This document shows, piece by piece, positions 53,223 through 59,759 of a DNA stretch of 64,000 bases (positions are counted from its first letter, which is position 1; each line of letters begins with the position of its first letter). The notes under the pieces are model-generated. The model ran no database searches. It was not told the origin of the DNA and saw only the letters and a program-made list of their open reading frames with translations. Location: the NCBI RefSeq assembly GCF_003590095.1, contig NC_039493.1, forward strand, positions 1,550,001 through 1,614,000, read 5' to 3'. Source of the stretch: Trichoplusia ni. Lineage: Eukaryota; Arthropoda; Insecta; Lepidoptera; Noctuidae. Position numbers and translations under genes: made by a program.

Positions 53223-56200
53223 CTTTACGGAAGAGTGACAGCGTAATACATAGGTATTACACTGTCAGTCTTCCTCAATTGCGATTACGGCTTTATTGTT
53301 GTTTTTGCGTTTACTTGTAAACACAAAGTTATCTAATATCGCTTAAAATTCATTCAAACATGCTTTTGAACGAGCCTATAAATTGATTTTTGCTTTGGAA
53401 TCAAACTACACGAAAAGACAATTCGACGAATGTTAACTCGATGGTGCTTTTAGCTAAGCTCTAGCTTCCAGCTCTAGCATCAGATAAGCTCAAAGTTATA
53501 ATATTGCAATATAAGGCAATATACAAACTATTACAGTATTTCAGCTAAATCAGATACGACTTGGTTTCAGTTAAGACCGACAGTCAGACAATGGGACATA
53601 TAAAACTAAATTAAATCTACTAACTAAGTCAAAATACGCAATAAACGCGAATGCTTGTACGAGTATGTATAGATGTTTGTTCCTCTTTCATGCAAAACTA
53701 CTGAGCGAATTTAGATGAAACTTAGTACACAGATAGTTTACAACCTTTTTTAACACTTAGGAGTTTTTATCTCGATTTTATGACACCGTGGGGTCATTTT
53801 TGATTTATAGCAAGTGGGCCCCGGGCAACAGCTAGTGACTTATAAATCTGTGTTTCCATAACAAAGCATGCCATTAGCAGTAGTTATGTATGGTCCTCAC
53901 CTATTTCTTACCGTTTTATTGTCCTAAAATATACTGCCTATAAAAATTAACGACCGTTTTATGTATGATAGCTTCATAAATATCCAAATATTTGTGTTAT
54001 TGTTCGCTGTACACAAATAATGTTTTGCTATAAATCGGAAGCATTGTTATAAAATTAAATGTGTTTTGTACGTGAGATTTGTACTGAGTGAGAATGTTAT
54101 TGGGTATTTTTACACAGTGACGTAAAAGTGTGAGTCGTTGACGTCTCTGTTTTTCTGTGGCATCATAACTCCTGAACGGATTGAGCCAATTTGTATAATT
54201 TTAAGCGAATTAAGTGCAAGTGTTCTGGTTCTGTGAGTGGACAGTTAAAGGTTTTACCATTGAAGTTTTTTCTTATTTTTTTTGGGCAATCCTTAAAACA
54301 TATATGTAAATCGTTATATTATGACATTTCAATTTAAAGTGATATAGGCTATAGTTGACTGATTGGCAACAAACGTGATTATCATGCCTGATAAAGTTCT
54401 AAGGTCATCAAAATATATCAAAGAATTGGACTCATTGTATATGAGTTGACCCCCACGTGAAATGTGGGCACAGAGCGGAATTATTCCATAATTACCGGGA
54501 GATTCTTTCCTGTCCTTTCCCAGAGATCGGACGGCCATGCACCTTTCCGTCGCCGTTCCAGGCAAATGATACCATTTAAAAGTGTAAGACGGACTTGAGA
54601 TACACAGGGTTCTGTATTAGTAAGTTGAAGATTTACAAATTGGTTTGGTGACAAATTAATTTGTGGGTCTCTAATGTATAGGTTACCTACCAAGAAATTT
54701 ATGATTGTAACAACATATTTTTCGGCAGCAGAAATACACTACATATAAACATTCCAACTATCGAGCTATAACTGTTCTTGAGATATTGCCTGGTGACGGT
54801 CGGACGGATAACAAAGTCTTAGTGACATTGTTCCGTGTCCGACCTCTAGGTACAAAACCCTAATAATCTATATCTATATATACTAATATATAAAGCTGAA
54901 GAGTTTGTTTGTTTGTTTGAACGCGCTAATCTCTGGAACTACTAGTCCAAATTGAAAAATTCTTTTTGTGTTGAATAGACCATTCATCGAGGAAGGCTTT
55001 AAGCTATAAACCATCACGCTGCGACTAATAGGAGCGAAGATACAATGGAAAATGTGAAAAAAACAGGGCAGGTATAAATCATAACTTATTATATCTTCTA
55101 CCCACGGAGACGAAGTCGCGGGCAACAGCTAGTAATCCATAAACGAAACTTGTTTCATGTAAATTTGAAACATCTGTTTCAAACATTGGTTCTAATTACA
55201 AAAGACCTTACCTAACAAGCACCAAAAATGTCTACATCAAAACATCCCCACAAGCACCATAGATAAAATCTTCGCAAACAAAGGAATACAAACATTGTAC
55301 CACCAATATTTACCAACGATTATCCCATAAGAGTGGGGTTGTTCATGGGGTTTTAACGACCATCACAAACAGTATAGGAGTGCCAATGATTATAATATCC
55401 ATTATGGTGTATTAAAAACACCATTAGAAACCCTTATGTGGCGTGCATCGTGCAAGTTCTCTGGATATTAACGCGATAACTTGAGTACGATTAAATGGTG
55501 ATTAAGTGTTAAATTGACGAGGTTATGTTGAAAGACCTAGGTATTAATGTGGCTTAGACATGATAGATGTTGCAGCTTTGTTTTGTTTAAGTGCTATGTT
55601 ATGTCAACTGACATTACTAAGAACTTAACTAAAAGTTATATGGATGTGAATGAATAGCCTAATTCTGTTTGCGATAGGCGTGCTACGGTACGAGATTTTG
55701 CGTACAATTACTTACTTAAAAAAAAAAGAAAACGACGAAGGCAATATTTAAATTTGACAACACCAATCTTAAATTGAGTTACCGTGGCGGACAATGTTCG
55801 TTTACTTTTTACAAATAAACTCATAAATAGGCCAAGGTAATAAAAAAAAATAAACCGGTCAAGTGCAGATTAGACTCGTGCCGCGGAGGGTTCCGTACAA
55901 ATAGACTGCAAAAAAATTTGCTAAGTTGAAATGTCAATAGCGGCAACGGAAACCATTTCTGACAAATTTTACTGGACATCTAACATGGTTGTTGAGATAA
56001 TGCCTAGTGACAGACTGACAGACAACGGAGCTTAAAAAATAAAGTACCGTTTTGTTAAACCCTTAAAATAACGTGTAAATAATTAATAACCCCATCAAAA
56101 TTCAAACCTTAACTACTGTTACTTAACTTCAGACATTGATGTATGAGGCAAGAAACTGAGAAAACCAGACCAAAGAAACTTCTATAACATACAAATGACA

Positions 56201-59200
56201 TTGGATTTCATTGGTATAAGTTTGTACCAGTAATAAAACTTAGGTAAAGTTGATCGATCGGAAAACTTCGGATCGAGAACATTAGTACTGCATGTTTACT
56301 CAACTTTGAACCTTAATGACGTTGAAGTTATCAATTTTGTAGTAATTGAAAACAAAATAATTTCATACTAAGTATTGTGATACTGCAATATTATTCAAAA
56401 CTGATTTTAGAGCGAATTGAGCTTATAAATAAATAAGTTGAAATTAATTCAGAGGAAATGACAGAATCACATCCTTTAATAATAGAATGGTAATAAAAAA
56501 CTTAAATGTACCGGAATGCCTGGACTTAAAATGGACAAATGGCGTACGACGTGTCGTGGGTTCTATACCCGCGTAGAAGAAGCGCTTTGTGTGATCCAAA
56601 CACGCTTGTCCTGAGTTTGGGTGTTTTTCACTCGAATATTTGTGAAATCTCCCGCAACATAAGAATAAATTCCATATTCGAGTTTTTAAGAAACAGACAG
56701 CTTGAACGTATTTTTTCGACAAATGACGTGACTTTGGCTTGCCAGTTCACCACAGATCAATTCAACATCAAAATAACTTCTCAATAACCCCGGTTATCTC
56801 CAAAACAAATAATTTACAATTAAGGACTTCTGTTCATTACTTCTTAGAGACCAAATTGGATCTATTTCGCCTATAAATCGACAATGCAGGTGGGAAAGTA
56901 ATTCCCATTGCCTCTGTCAACGCTAATCGAAATTAATAGTAGATTAGTTAAGGCTTAATGAAAAACCAAACGAATACTCTTAACATGTTTTAAATACTGG
57001 CTGAAAAAGAAAAGAAAAACTAGACGTTCGTCCTTTGAGGGTTGGCAGAAATCGATAGCTTTTAAAAAAAAAAACGACCCCTTACTAAGTCATTTAATCC
57101 TTGTGTCGCGGGGGTTTTACATTAGAGATTACGACAATTGTATTTTCCAGTGTGTCTTGTAGTGTGTGTATGTAATGTATAATAATGGAAACTTACGTAT
57201 TTTCATTTGCCGCGCAAACATAAATTTATCAAGTTAGTGACTGATACTTATACGTGACGTCACGATTGATCGTTACGTCACGCCTTACCTCTCCTAAACT
57301 TTAAAGCAGTTTGTCAACTTTCGTTTTTTTAGAAAATATACATGTCTGTCAGATTTTTCTATTGTATATCAATCGACGGATAGAAAAATATTCTACTTTT
57401 TCTGTAAAAATATTGTGAGCCTTTTGTTGCTCCGACAAATACTATAAAAAACTTAGACAATGTAACATTGTCAATTGAGTTAGAACCGAAAACGACTCGA
57501 AAACTTCAAATGTATCAAAATTACCTTTATTTTCGACAAGTCTCCCCAAAATATTTCAGCTATTTGTCAAGGTCAACTCTGTTACTTAATAAATCAAAGA
57601 AGGTCGCAAATCAATTCCAGTACAGTACTGTACTGCAATTGTACTACGGCAAACTTCGATAATTTTCATTAAAACCTTTTCAGGTTTTTGTATCTAAAGG
57701 GTAGACTCTCTATGCGGTCTGTCCTTTTGACACCGAGCTGTACCTCATGAAGCGTTATAACTAAACTGATTAAATTTTGATAGATTATGTATTTTAGCTA
57801 ACAATAAAGATCGAGGTTAAACAACATTGTTACGGTCATAAATTTGGTATTGACATTACAAAACACTTGAATAACAAATAAATTTGTTAAAGCTAATTTC
57901 GGTTGGGTCCGAAACTGTCGGGCATCCCCGATAGATACGCGTGAGTAAACCGTTATATCATATCATAATGAATCAGTCTCACGATAGATATTATAAAAAT
58001 AAATCTAATTTAGAAAAATAGGATGAAACCTTAAGCATACTCATACAACCAGTATTACTACCATAATATCTCCAATGTATAGATATCATATTTATAATAT
58101 ACTATGGAAGATTCTAAACATCTGCTCGGTATCCTGACATTTAATGGCGGATCAGTTACCGCTCCACTTTAAAGTGCCACCTCATTCCAGTATATTTCCT
58201 TCACATCGGTATCGGGCTCAAAAATACTTGTGCAATATAATACTTTGAAACTTCCATTAAGCTTGCGACGAACGGAATAGGTAAGTTAGTCGCATAAAAA
58301 TGTATTGACATTAGGTATTATAAGACCTAATGCAATTCTGCCATCTGGAAAAGGTTCGCGATTGGCAGAGTTTCTATTCAAGCGCAGAATTTTTAAACGG
58401 GGTTTTGCTATTCGAGGATTAAATTTTCTCGATCAATACCAATTGTCAAACGACTTTAAAAAAGAGGAGGTTGCCAATTCGCCTGTATTTTTTATTTTTG
58501 TTTCCTCAGAACTTTGGACTTTTTGAATAGATTTTGTTGCATCTTTTTATTTAAGCGTTTTATAAAGCTGTCATTTGGTCTCAATATTTTGAAGACGGTA
58601 CTAAGATTTTGTTTTGGACAATCAAATCTTATAGAAGGGATCCTCGCTTCCTAACCAATCGGTTTATGTACCAAGTGTAGCTTAATCTAGGATTGATCAA
58701 CTTGTGCAGTTGTAGCTCGGCCACGAGTTCCTTTATAATTGTGAGATTAACTGGAGTCATTATTTTAACGTTTTAAAAGTGCTAGGAAAACGGCCAATTT
58801 GAAATAAAAGTTTTTGATTTTGAGCGTATTAAGAATAAGGCTGGAAAGAAAAAAGCTGAAGGAGAAGAATACAAGGTAAGCATTAGCGGTTTTATACCTC
58901 TAGCTGTAACCCATAACTTAATTTCACATGATGTTAGCTAATAAAAGCAGTTATTCCTCCCTGGTTTTTGTAACATAATTCATTGCTGCTCAGCTCCTAT
59001 TAATCATACAGTGATGTTATATGTATAGCCTCTGTTGTGCAATGAATTACTGCATTCAATGAAGCAGACTCGGCATTTATAATATTATTCCTAAAATGCC
59101 CGTAACCATGATACCTGCTAAGGTGTCGAAACATCGGGAACTAAAATAAAAAATTTAACTGCGATAAAAACCGTAAACTTTTAAAACCATTACTAAGCTC

Positions 59201-59759
59201 TGCATCACGCTAATTGTTAGTGACGTTTCGTTTTTTTTCGCTTCACAGCTCTTCACATCCTATTTAGCAAACGGAAAAAAATAGGAACTTCGAAATCGGG
59301 AACGTGGTTAACCGTCACACATAATTACGTATGTACATTACATACGACGGGCCTGTTGGTCTAGTGGCTAGTGACCCTAACTGCTATACCGGAGATCGTG
59401 GGTTCGATTCGAACCCAGGACAAATGTTTATGTGATGAGCACAATCATTTGTTCTGTGTCCGAGTGTAATTTATCTATATTATGTATGGATTTGGAAATA
59501 TATAAGTATGTTTATCAGTTGTCTAGTACTCATAATACAAGCTCTGCTTAGTTTGAGACTAGATGGCGTTGTGTGAAGGTTGTGGAATATTATTATATTA
59601 CATGCCTACGTGGTACAAACATACCTCAACTCTTCAAGCTCCGTTTTAAATGCTTCTCCATCAACAGGTTTGGACCTGTTCTTGAAGACGAGCATGGGAA
59701 GGGATCCCATTTGGACTATCGCTCTGTTGGTTCCAGCGAAGCGTTGAGACAAATTCGAT
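18346..59759 (-). CDS. NIT-domain receptor-type guanylate cyclase, 13 exons, N-terminus not found
   Basis: Membrane enzyme that converts GTP to cGMP. Thirteen exons with GT-AG borders and compatible phases join into 520 residues (counted from the first whole codon of the 59.6 kb exon). Residues 1-209 look like a nitrate/nitrite-sensing (NIT) type sensor region. Residues 224-244 form the single visible transmembrane helix. Residues 253-293 are a charged coiled-coil linker ending in the QMLPPSVA signature. Residues 294-478 are the class III cyclase domain and 479-520 a basic, Ser/Pro-rich tail. Metal ligands Asp308 (FSDIVGF) and Asp352 (ETIGDSYM), guanine-specifying Glu348 and Cys420, and transition-state Asn427 and Arg431 (NTASR) are all present, so the enzyme should be active. 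The start of the NIT domain, any first membrane segment and the promoter are missing. The cyclase assignment is certain; the NIT assignment rests on architecture and weak similarity. Confidence 0.9.
18620..18813. mobile_element. 194 bp fold-back insertion with 15 bp target duplication
   Basis: Flanked by identical AATAGAGCTTTAAAA at 18605-18619 and 18814-18828. Arms 18651-18709 and 18758-18816 are a 59 bp inverted repeat with no mismatch and a 48 bp spacer. The repeat runs three bases into the right flanking copy. It lies in the last cyclase intron. Confidence 0.78.
18931..19022 (-). CDS. Guanylate cyclase exon L, end of catalytic domain
   Basis: 92 nt exon between ATATATTACAG and GTTAAG|GTAAAA. 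It encodes residues 439-468: [20 protein letters not shown], then [10 protein letters not shown]. This matches the family pattern of a helix after STGEP followed by a strand ending in VK. The intron on its 3' side (18505-18930) contains the 194 bp fold-back insertion. Confidence 0.92.
19454..19679 (-). mobile_element. Helitron-like element, third family, next to a splice donor
   Basis: Minus strand: starts TCTTCTAATATATAAAATTCC and ends GTTTGCCGGGACAGCTAG. It contains the common CGGTCGAACCGTTTCGGAGG block in antisense. Its 5' end is about 14 bp from the donor of cyclase exon K. Confidence 0.68.
19694..19823 (-). CDS. Guanylate cyclase exon K, guanine/transition-state motifs
   Basis: 130 nt exon between TATAATTTCAG and GAGAAC|GTGAGA. 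It encodes residues 395-437. The segment [20 protein letters not shown] is followed by [18 protein letters not shown]. Cys420 is the second guanine-specifying residue; Asn427 and Arg431 are the transition-state residues. The last base C joins CT of the next exon to make Pro438. A Helitron-like insertion starts about 14 bp beyond its donor site. Confidence 0.95.
19845..19980 (+). repeat. LINE tail ending in GAT microsatellite
   Basis: Reverse orientation of the 907-1062 repeat (GGAGGTCAGATAGACAGTCG), running into ATAGGATGATGATG, the usual lepidopteran LINE terminus. Confidence 0.6.
19981..21100. other. Intron sequence without recognised features
   Basis: Part of the roughly 2.4 kb intron between cyclase exons J and K. 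AT-rich, with no supported element. Confidence 0.5.
21101..21524. mobile_element. MITE with GTGATTTTTTAGTCG termini, complete (copy 3)
   Basis: About 424 bp with inverted termini TACACCGTGATTTTTTAGTC at both ends. Compared with copy 2 the interior carries a small duplication around 21285-21340 (two TTGTAACAATGGTG blocks). Lies in a cyclase intron. Confidence 0.75.
22212..22300 (-). CDS. Guanylate cyclase exon J, catalytic domain
   Basis: 89 nt exon between GTAATTTAAG and GATCAG|GTACTT. It encodes residues 366-394 ([20 protein letters not shown], then CRLPHRPDQ), matching the helix after the GLPxRNG loop in receptor guanylate cyclases. The acceptor tract is pyrimidine-poor (weak). A MITE begins about 62 bp upstream of the exon start, inside the intron. 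Confidence 0.92.
22362..22637. mobile_element. MITE of the GGCCAACGAGACGAGATAA family, left end lost
   Basis: Matches the complete copy at 50942-51244 through GGGGTTCATAACATTTTTATT and CTGTCATCGACCAACTCACG to the right terminus TTTTTATCTCGTCTTGTTGG, followed by TTA. The left terminus is missing. Confidence 0.65.
23307..23430 (-). CDS. Guanylate cyclase exon I, second metal site and guanine specificity
   Basis: 124 nt exon between TTTACTTTCAG and GAAATG|GTATGT. It encodes residues 324-364. The segment [20 protein letters not shown] contains Glu348, which recognises guanine, and Asp352, the second metal ligand. It ends PVRN plus one base; the G joins GG of the next exon to make Gly365. This is the best-conserved exon of the gene. 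Confidence 0.95.
23968..24057 (-). CDS. Guanylate cyclase exon H, first metal-binding motif
   Basis: 90 nt phase 0-0 exon between ACCTCTTTTCAG and TATCAG|GTACAC, too short to stand out as an open frame. It encodes residues 294-323: [20 protein letters not shown], then [10 protein letters not shown]. Asp308 in FSDIVGF is the first metal-coordinating aspartate of class III cyclases. The 10.4 kb intron on its 5' side holds the piggyBac-like relic, three Lep1-like Helitrons and LINE fragments. Confidence 0.93.
24185..24330 (+). repeat. LINE 3'-end fragment
   Basis: Shares the CTGGATTCCAAATATTGGA start and the GAGGCCTGTGCCCAACAATG, GGACGTATATAGGCT end with 1530-1672. Sits in the intron just upstream of cyclase exon H. 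Confidence 0.55.
25123..25225 (-). mobile_element. SINE family 2, 3' tail only
   Basis: Reads ACACAACGCCATCTAGT...GAGTACTAGACAACTGATAA, the reverse complement of the tail of the SINE at 59346-59580. The tRNA-like head is absent. Confidence 0.6.
26231..26481 (+). mobile_element. Lep1-like Helitron (copy 2)
   Basis: 251 bp from TCTATACTTCTATTACTAAT to GGGCAACAGCTAG, inserted between A and T in the intron between exons G and H. Confidence 0.8.
26660..26960 (-). repeat. LINE-derived tail repeat (longest copy)
   Basis: Extended copy of the 907-1062 family. It continues past the GGGCAACACGATACCCCTTA block to TAGCCGGGACCAACAATTTA and a GAAGCACGGAGGAACTCG segment, as is usual for this lepidopteran LINE tail. 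Confidence 0.62.
27008..27262 (+). repeat. Dispersed repeat with TGACGTCACG core (copy 2), LINE tail inside
   Basis: The left and right blocks of the 6765 repeat are separated by an extra stretch that contains a LINE end (GGAGGCCTTTGCCCTGCAGT at about 27148). This suggests insertion of the LINE fragment into the repeat. Confidence 0.5.
27324..27535 (-). mobile_element. Helitron-like element, second family (inverted copy)
   Basis: Plus strand begins ACTAGCTTTTCGCCCGTCGC, i.e. a CTAG 3' end on the minus strand. It ends in the GACAGACAGAGTTACTTTCG and TTTATAAGTATAATTAG block shared with 15147-15357. Confidence 0.62.
28793..28862 (+). repeat. Left palindromic subterminal repeats of the TTAA element (2 units)
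   Basis: Unit 1 (28793-28819): palindrome GACTCGCTAGGCGAGTC, three bases, then GGCACTG. Unit 2 (28836-28862): GACTCGCCACGCGAGTTC and a decayed GGCGTTG. The open frame through this stretch is not a gene. Confidence 0.65.
29232..29280 (-). repeat. Helitron 3'-end fragment
   Basis: CTAGCTGTTGCCCGCGACTT on the plus strand is the inverted hairpin-CTAG terminus of a Helitron, but the following sequence differs from the Lep1-like copies. It lies inside the TTAA element. Confidence 0.5.
30284..30510 (+). mobile_element. Lep1-like Helitron (copy 3), 3' truncated
   Basis: Starts TCTATATCTATATACTAATA and follows the family to ATCATAACTTATATCTTCTAC. The hairpin and CTAG terminus are then missing. Confidence 0.72.
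30835..31225 (+). pseudogene. Non-LTR retrotransposon reverse transcriptase, C-terminal relic
   Basis: 5'-truncated LINE fragment. The frame at 30965-31186 reads [36 protein letters not shown] and a [10 protein letters not shown] end. This is the C-terminus of an insect endonuclease/reverse transcriptase, followed by a GATGAGGATGATGATGA tail. The catalytic domains are absent. It sits inside the TTAA element, in a cyclase intron. Confidence 0.8.
31330..32560. other. Interior of the TTAA element, anonymous
   Basis: AT-rich. Contains a short tandem array of ACAGACAA at about 32371-32408 within a transposon-like segment (32165-32440). No coding sequence supported. Confidence 0.45.
32883..33127 (+). 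repeat. Right palindromic subterminal repeats of the TTAA element (3 units)
   Basis: Units at 32883-32910 (GAACTCGCCTAGCGAGTTC, then GGCATTG), 33057-33084 (GAACTCGCCAGGCGAGTC, then GGCACTG) and 33101-33127 (GACTCTCCGGGAGAGTC, then GGCACTG). All run in the same direction as the left-end units. Confidence 0.68.
33145..33265 (-). mobile_element. SINE family 3 fragment
   Basis: Contains ACATTCAAGTCACATGCACA and GGGGATCGAACAAACAACAC, a box-B-like segment. Related to 39080-39225 and 56545-56690 in the other direction. Starts just outside the right TTAA. Confidence 0.55.
33660..33912 (+). mobile_element. Lep1-like Helitron (copy 4)
   Basis: 253 bp from TCTATACTAATATATAAAGC to GGGCAACAGTTAG. The last CTAG is mutated to TTAG. 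Confidence 0.78.
34478..34600 (-). CDS. Guanylate cyclase exon G, coiled-coil linker
   Basis: 123 nt phase 0-0 exon between TTATTTACAG and CAACAG|GTGATT. It encodes residues 253-293. The start ([20 protein letters not shown]) is a dimerising signalling helix. It is followed by [15 protein letters not shown], the conserved junction that precedes the catalytic domain in animal guanylate cyclases. The open frame continues some 250 bp upstream into intron; only the part after the acceptor is coding. Confidence 0.92.
34880..36400. other. Intron F-G, unrecognised sequence with GC-rich patches
   Basis: No element identified. GC-richer patches occur at 35330-35420, 35720-35800 and 36080-36180, unusual for this window. 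I see no coding exon bounded by splice sites there. Confidence 0.4.
36459..36588 (-). CDS. Guanylate cyclase exon F, transmembrane segment
   Basis: 130 nt exon between TTTTTATTCTAG and ATACAG|GTAAAT. It encodes residues 210-252. A charged stretch (TEARRSE) leads into an unbroken hydrophobic run, [20 protein letters not shown], followed by Val-Arg-Asn. This is one membrane-spanning helix with basic residues on both sides. It ends exactly on a codon, so the intron phase changes from 2 in the sensor part to 0 at the cytoplasmic part. Confidence 0.9.
37715..37830 (-). mobile_element. SINE family 3 fragment
   Basis: ACATTCAAGTCACACGCACAAAGACACCCA is recognisable as the complement of the TGGGTGTCCTTGTGCATATGACTTGAATG segment in the direct copies. 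Confidence 0.5.
39080..39225 (+). mobile_element. SINE family 3 fragment
   Basis: Starts at a box-B-like GTTCGATCCCCG, then TGTGATCCACGAATGCTTGT and the shared body to GGATTAAATTCCTTTG. The tRNA-like head is incomplete. Confidence 0.6.
41340..41465 (+). repeat. LINE 3' end with GATGATGATG tail
   Basis: Contains GACATGTTGCGCTGACCCCC and ends GGGAATGATGATGATGATG, matching the terminus of 30835-31225. It lies about 27 bp from the donor of exon E. Confidence 0.6.
41492..41620 (-). CDS. Guanylate cyclase exon E, membrane-proximal sensor helix
   Basis: 129 nt exon between TTCTTTGCCAG and ATATCAG|GTCAGT. It encodes residues 167-208, beginning [14 protein letters not shown], followed by [20 protein letters not shown]. 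The heptad-like spacing of hydrophobic residues suggests the long helix that carries the sensor domain down to the membrane. The split codon AG|G yields Arg209. Confidence 0.88.
41900..42025 (-). CDS. Guanylate cyclase exon D, NIT region
   Basis: 126 nt exon between CTCTTTCCAG and AGAAAAA|GTGAGT. It encodes residues 125-165, beginning [19 protein letters not shown] and ending SNEYQDLEK. The split codon AA|G gives Lys166. The preceding intron is only 403 bp, and a TA dinucleotide repeat lies about 25-65 nt upstream of this acceptor, in the branch-point region. Confidence 0.88.
42050..42093. repeat. TA dinucleotide repeat near a splice acceptor
   Basis: Two TA runs separated by CTTATAA, about 25-65 nt upstream of cyclase exon D. 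Confidence 0.85.
42429..42542 (-). CDS. Guanylate cyclase exon C, NIT region
   Basis: 114 nt exon between ATTTCTTTCAG and CGAAAG|GTAACA. It encodes residues 87-123 ([20 protein letters not shown], then a segment around [14 protein letters not shown]). NIT-like sensor domains carry a helix with glutamate and glycine at the corresponding place, which supports the domain call, although the match is loose. Both bordering introns are phase 2. Confidence 0.88.
42943..42958 (+). repeat. G16 homopolymer
   Basis: Sixteen consecutive G followed by AGGAGG. On the gene strand this is a C run in intron B-C. Length is likely polymorphic. Confidence 0.85.
44215..44470 (-). repeat. LINE-derived tail repeat
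   Basis: Contains ACAAGGAGCATCTGGCTATC, TGACCTCCTCAACCCAGTTA and a GTGTAGCTTAACCTGTGATCG end, as in 26660-26960. A related end occurs at 58670-58720. Confidence 0.55.
46895..47045 (+). mobile_element. Degenerate tRNA-like SINE fragment (family 3)
   Basis: Box-A-like GGTGGCCGAGTGGCG, then ATAATCCACGAATGCTTGAA and a decayed body. Box B is not intact. Confidence 0.5.
48055..48298 (-). mobile_element. tRNA-derived SINE, family 2 (complete, inverted)
   Basis: Minus strand: GGGCCAGTTGGTCTAGTGGT (box A) and GTGGGTTCGATTCCCGACCA (box B). The body shared with 59346-59580 runs to the CTAAGCAGAGCTTGTG-type tail. Its 5' end is about 43 bp inside the intron from exon B's donor. Confidence 0.8.
48342..48464 (-). 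CDS. Guanylate cyclase exon B, NIT region
   Basis: 123 nt exon between TTGTCCACAG and TATGGAG|GTAATA, in phase with its neighbours. It encodes residues 46-85, including [19 protein letters not shown], an amphipathic helical stretch expected of a helical sensor domain. The codon for Arg86 is split AG|A into the next exon. The intron to exon A is about 11.2 kb and contains two Lep1-like Helitrons. A SINE begins about 43 bp into the following intron. Confidence 0.88.
49808..50010 (+). pseudogene. Non-LTR retrotransposon 3' end
   Basis: Frame encodes [20 protein letters not shown] and [20 protein letters not shown] before a stop. These are the conserved last residues of lepidopteran LINE reverse transcriptases. 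The tail is ATGATGATGATG. 5'-truncated. Confidence 0.8.
50942..51244. mobile_element. MITE with GGCCAACGAGACGAGATAA termini (complete)
   Basis: 303 bp. About 30 of the 32 terminal bases are inverted copies (GGCCAACGAGACGAGATAAA). No target duplication is visible here. The partial copy at 22362-22637 has TTA after the right end. No coding capacity. Confidence 0.75.
52064..52343 (+). mobile_element. Lep1-like Helitron (copy 5)
   Basis: 280 bp, from TCTATACTCTATACTAATAT to GGGCAACAGCTAG. It has an expanded GTTT run near the 5' end (52100-52120). Confidence 0.8.
52942..52966. repeat. ACAT tetranucleotide repeat
   Basis: Short run of TACATACATACATACG type in AT-rich intron DNA. Confidence 0.7.
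53190..53222. repeat. CTAT tetranucleotide microsatellite
   Basis: About eight perfect CTAT units, likely polymorphic, in intron A-B. Confidence 0.85.
53690..53836 (+). mobile_element. Helitron-like 3' end, diverged
   Basis: Ends GCCCCGGGCAACAGCTAG followed by T, the same terminus as the Lep1-like family. The upstream sequence (CTACTGAGCGAATTTAGATG) belongs to another family. The 5' end is unclear. Confidence 0.55.
54867..55132 (+). mobile_element. Lep1-like Helitron (copy 6)
   Basis: 266 bp, TCTATATCTATATATACTAA to GGGCAACAGCTAG, then T. The minus-strand open frame inside is the antisense of the element and not a gene. Confidence 0.8.
56545..56690 (+). mobile_element. SINE family 3 fragment
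   Basis: GTGTCGTGGGTTCTATACCC (degenerate box B), TGTGATCCAAACACGCTTGT, then GTTTGGGTGTTTTTC and the shared ATAAGAATAAATTCC end. Confidence 0.58.
57195..57325 (-). repeat. Dispersed repeat with TGACGTCACG core (copy 3)
   Basis: Inverted copy of 6765-6905: CGCAAACATAAATTTATCAA, CGTGACGTCACG and CTCCTAAACTTTAAAGCAGT, in reverse order. Confidence 0.55.
59098..59180 (+). repeat. Right-arm fragment of the fold-back repeat family
   Basis: GCCCGTAACCATGATACCTG, a GTCGAAACATCGGGAACTAA block and CTGCGATAAAAACCG match the spacer and right arm of 18620-18813, diverged. Confidence 0.6.
59346..59580 (+). mobile_element. tRNA-derived SINE, family 2 (complete)
   Basis: Box A TGGTCTAGTGG, box B GGTTCGATTCG with a small insertion, then the body with ATGTTTATGTGATGAGCACA and a tail ending CTAGATGGCGTTGTGTG. 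It ends about 44 bp from the donor of cyclase exon A. Confidence 0.8.
59625..59759 (-). CDS. Guanylate cyclase exon A (first exon found), NIT region
   Basis: 135 nt exon. The acceptor is TATCATTTCAG and the donor is TTGAG|GTATGT. It encodes residues 1-44 plus split codons at both ends (one base at the start, two at the end). The peptide contains [19 protein letters not shown] and ends FKTELEEL. The two trailing bases AG join the A that opens the next exon to give Arg45. It is the most 5' exon I could identify, and an upstream exon must supply the first two bases of its opening codon. The open frame extends into intron on both sides, so only the interval between the splice sites is coding. Confidence 0.85.

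Larger units (their letters stand above)
55135..59345. other. Intron A-B, exon-proximal part
   Basis: Holds a SINE fragment (56545-56690), the TGACGTCACG repeat (57195-57325), a LINE-tail relic (58670-58720) and an arm-like fragment (59098-59180). Otherwise anonymous. Confidence 0.5.

Noticed and set aside
58305..58526. Plus-strand 73-residue frame
   Set aside because: No homology I can recognise. Its end overlaps AAAAAAGAGGAGGTTGCCAA, a sequence type common in dispersed lepidopteran repeats.
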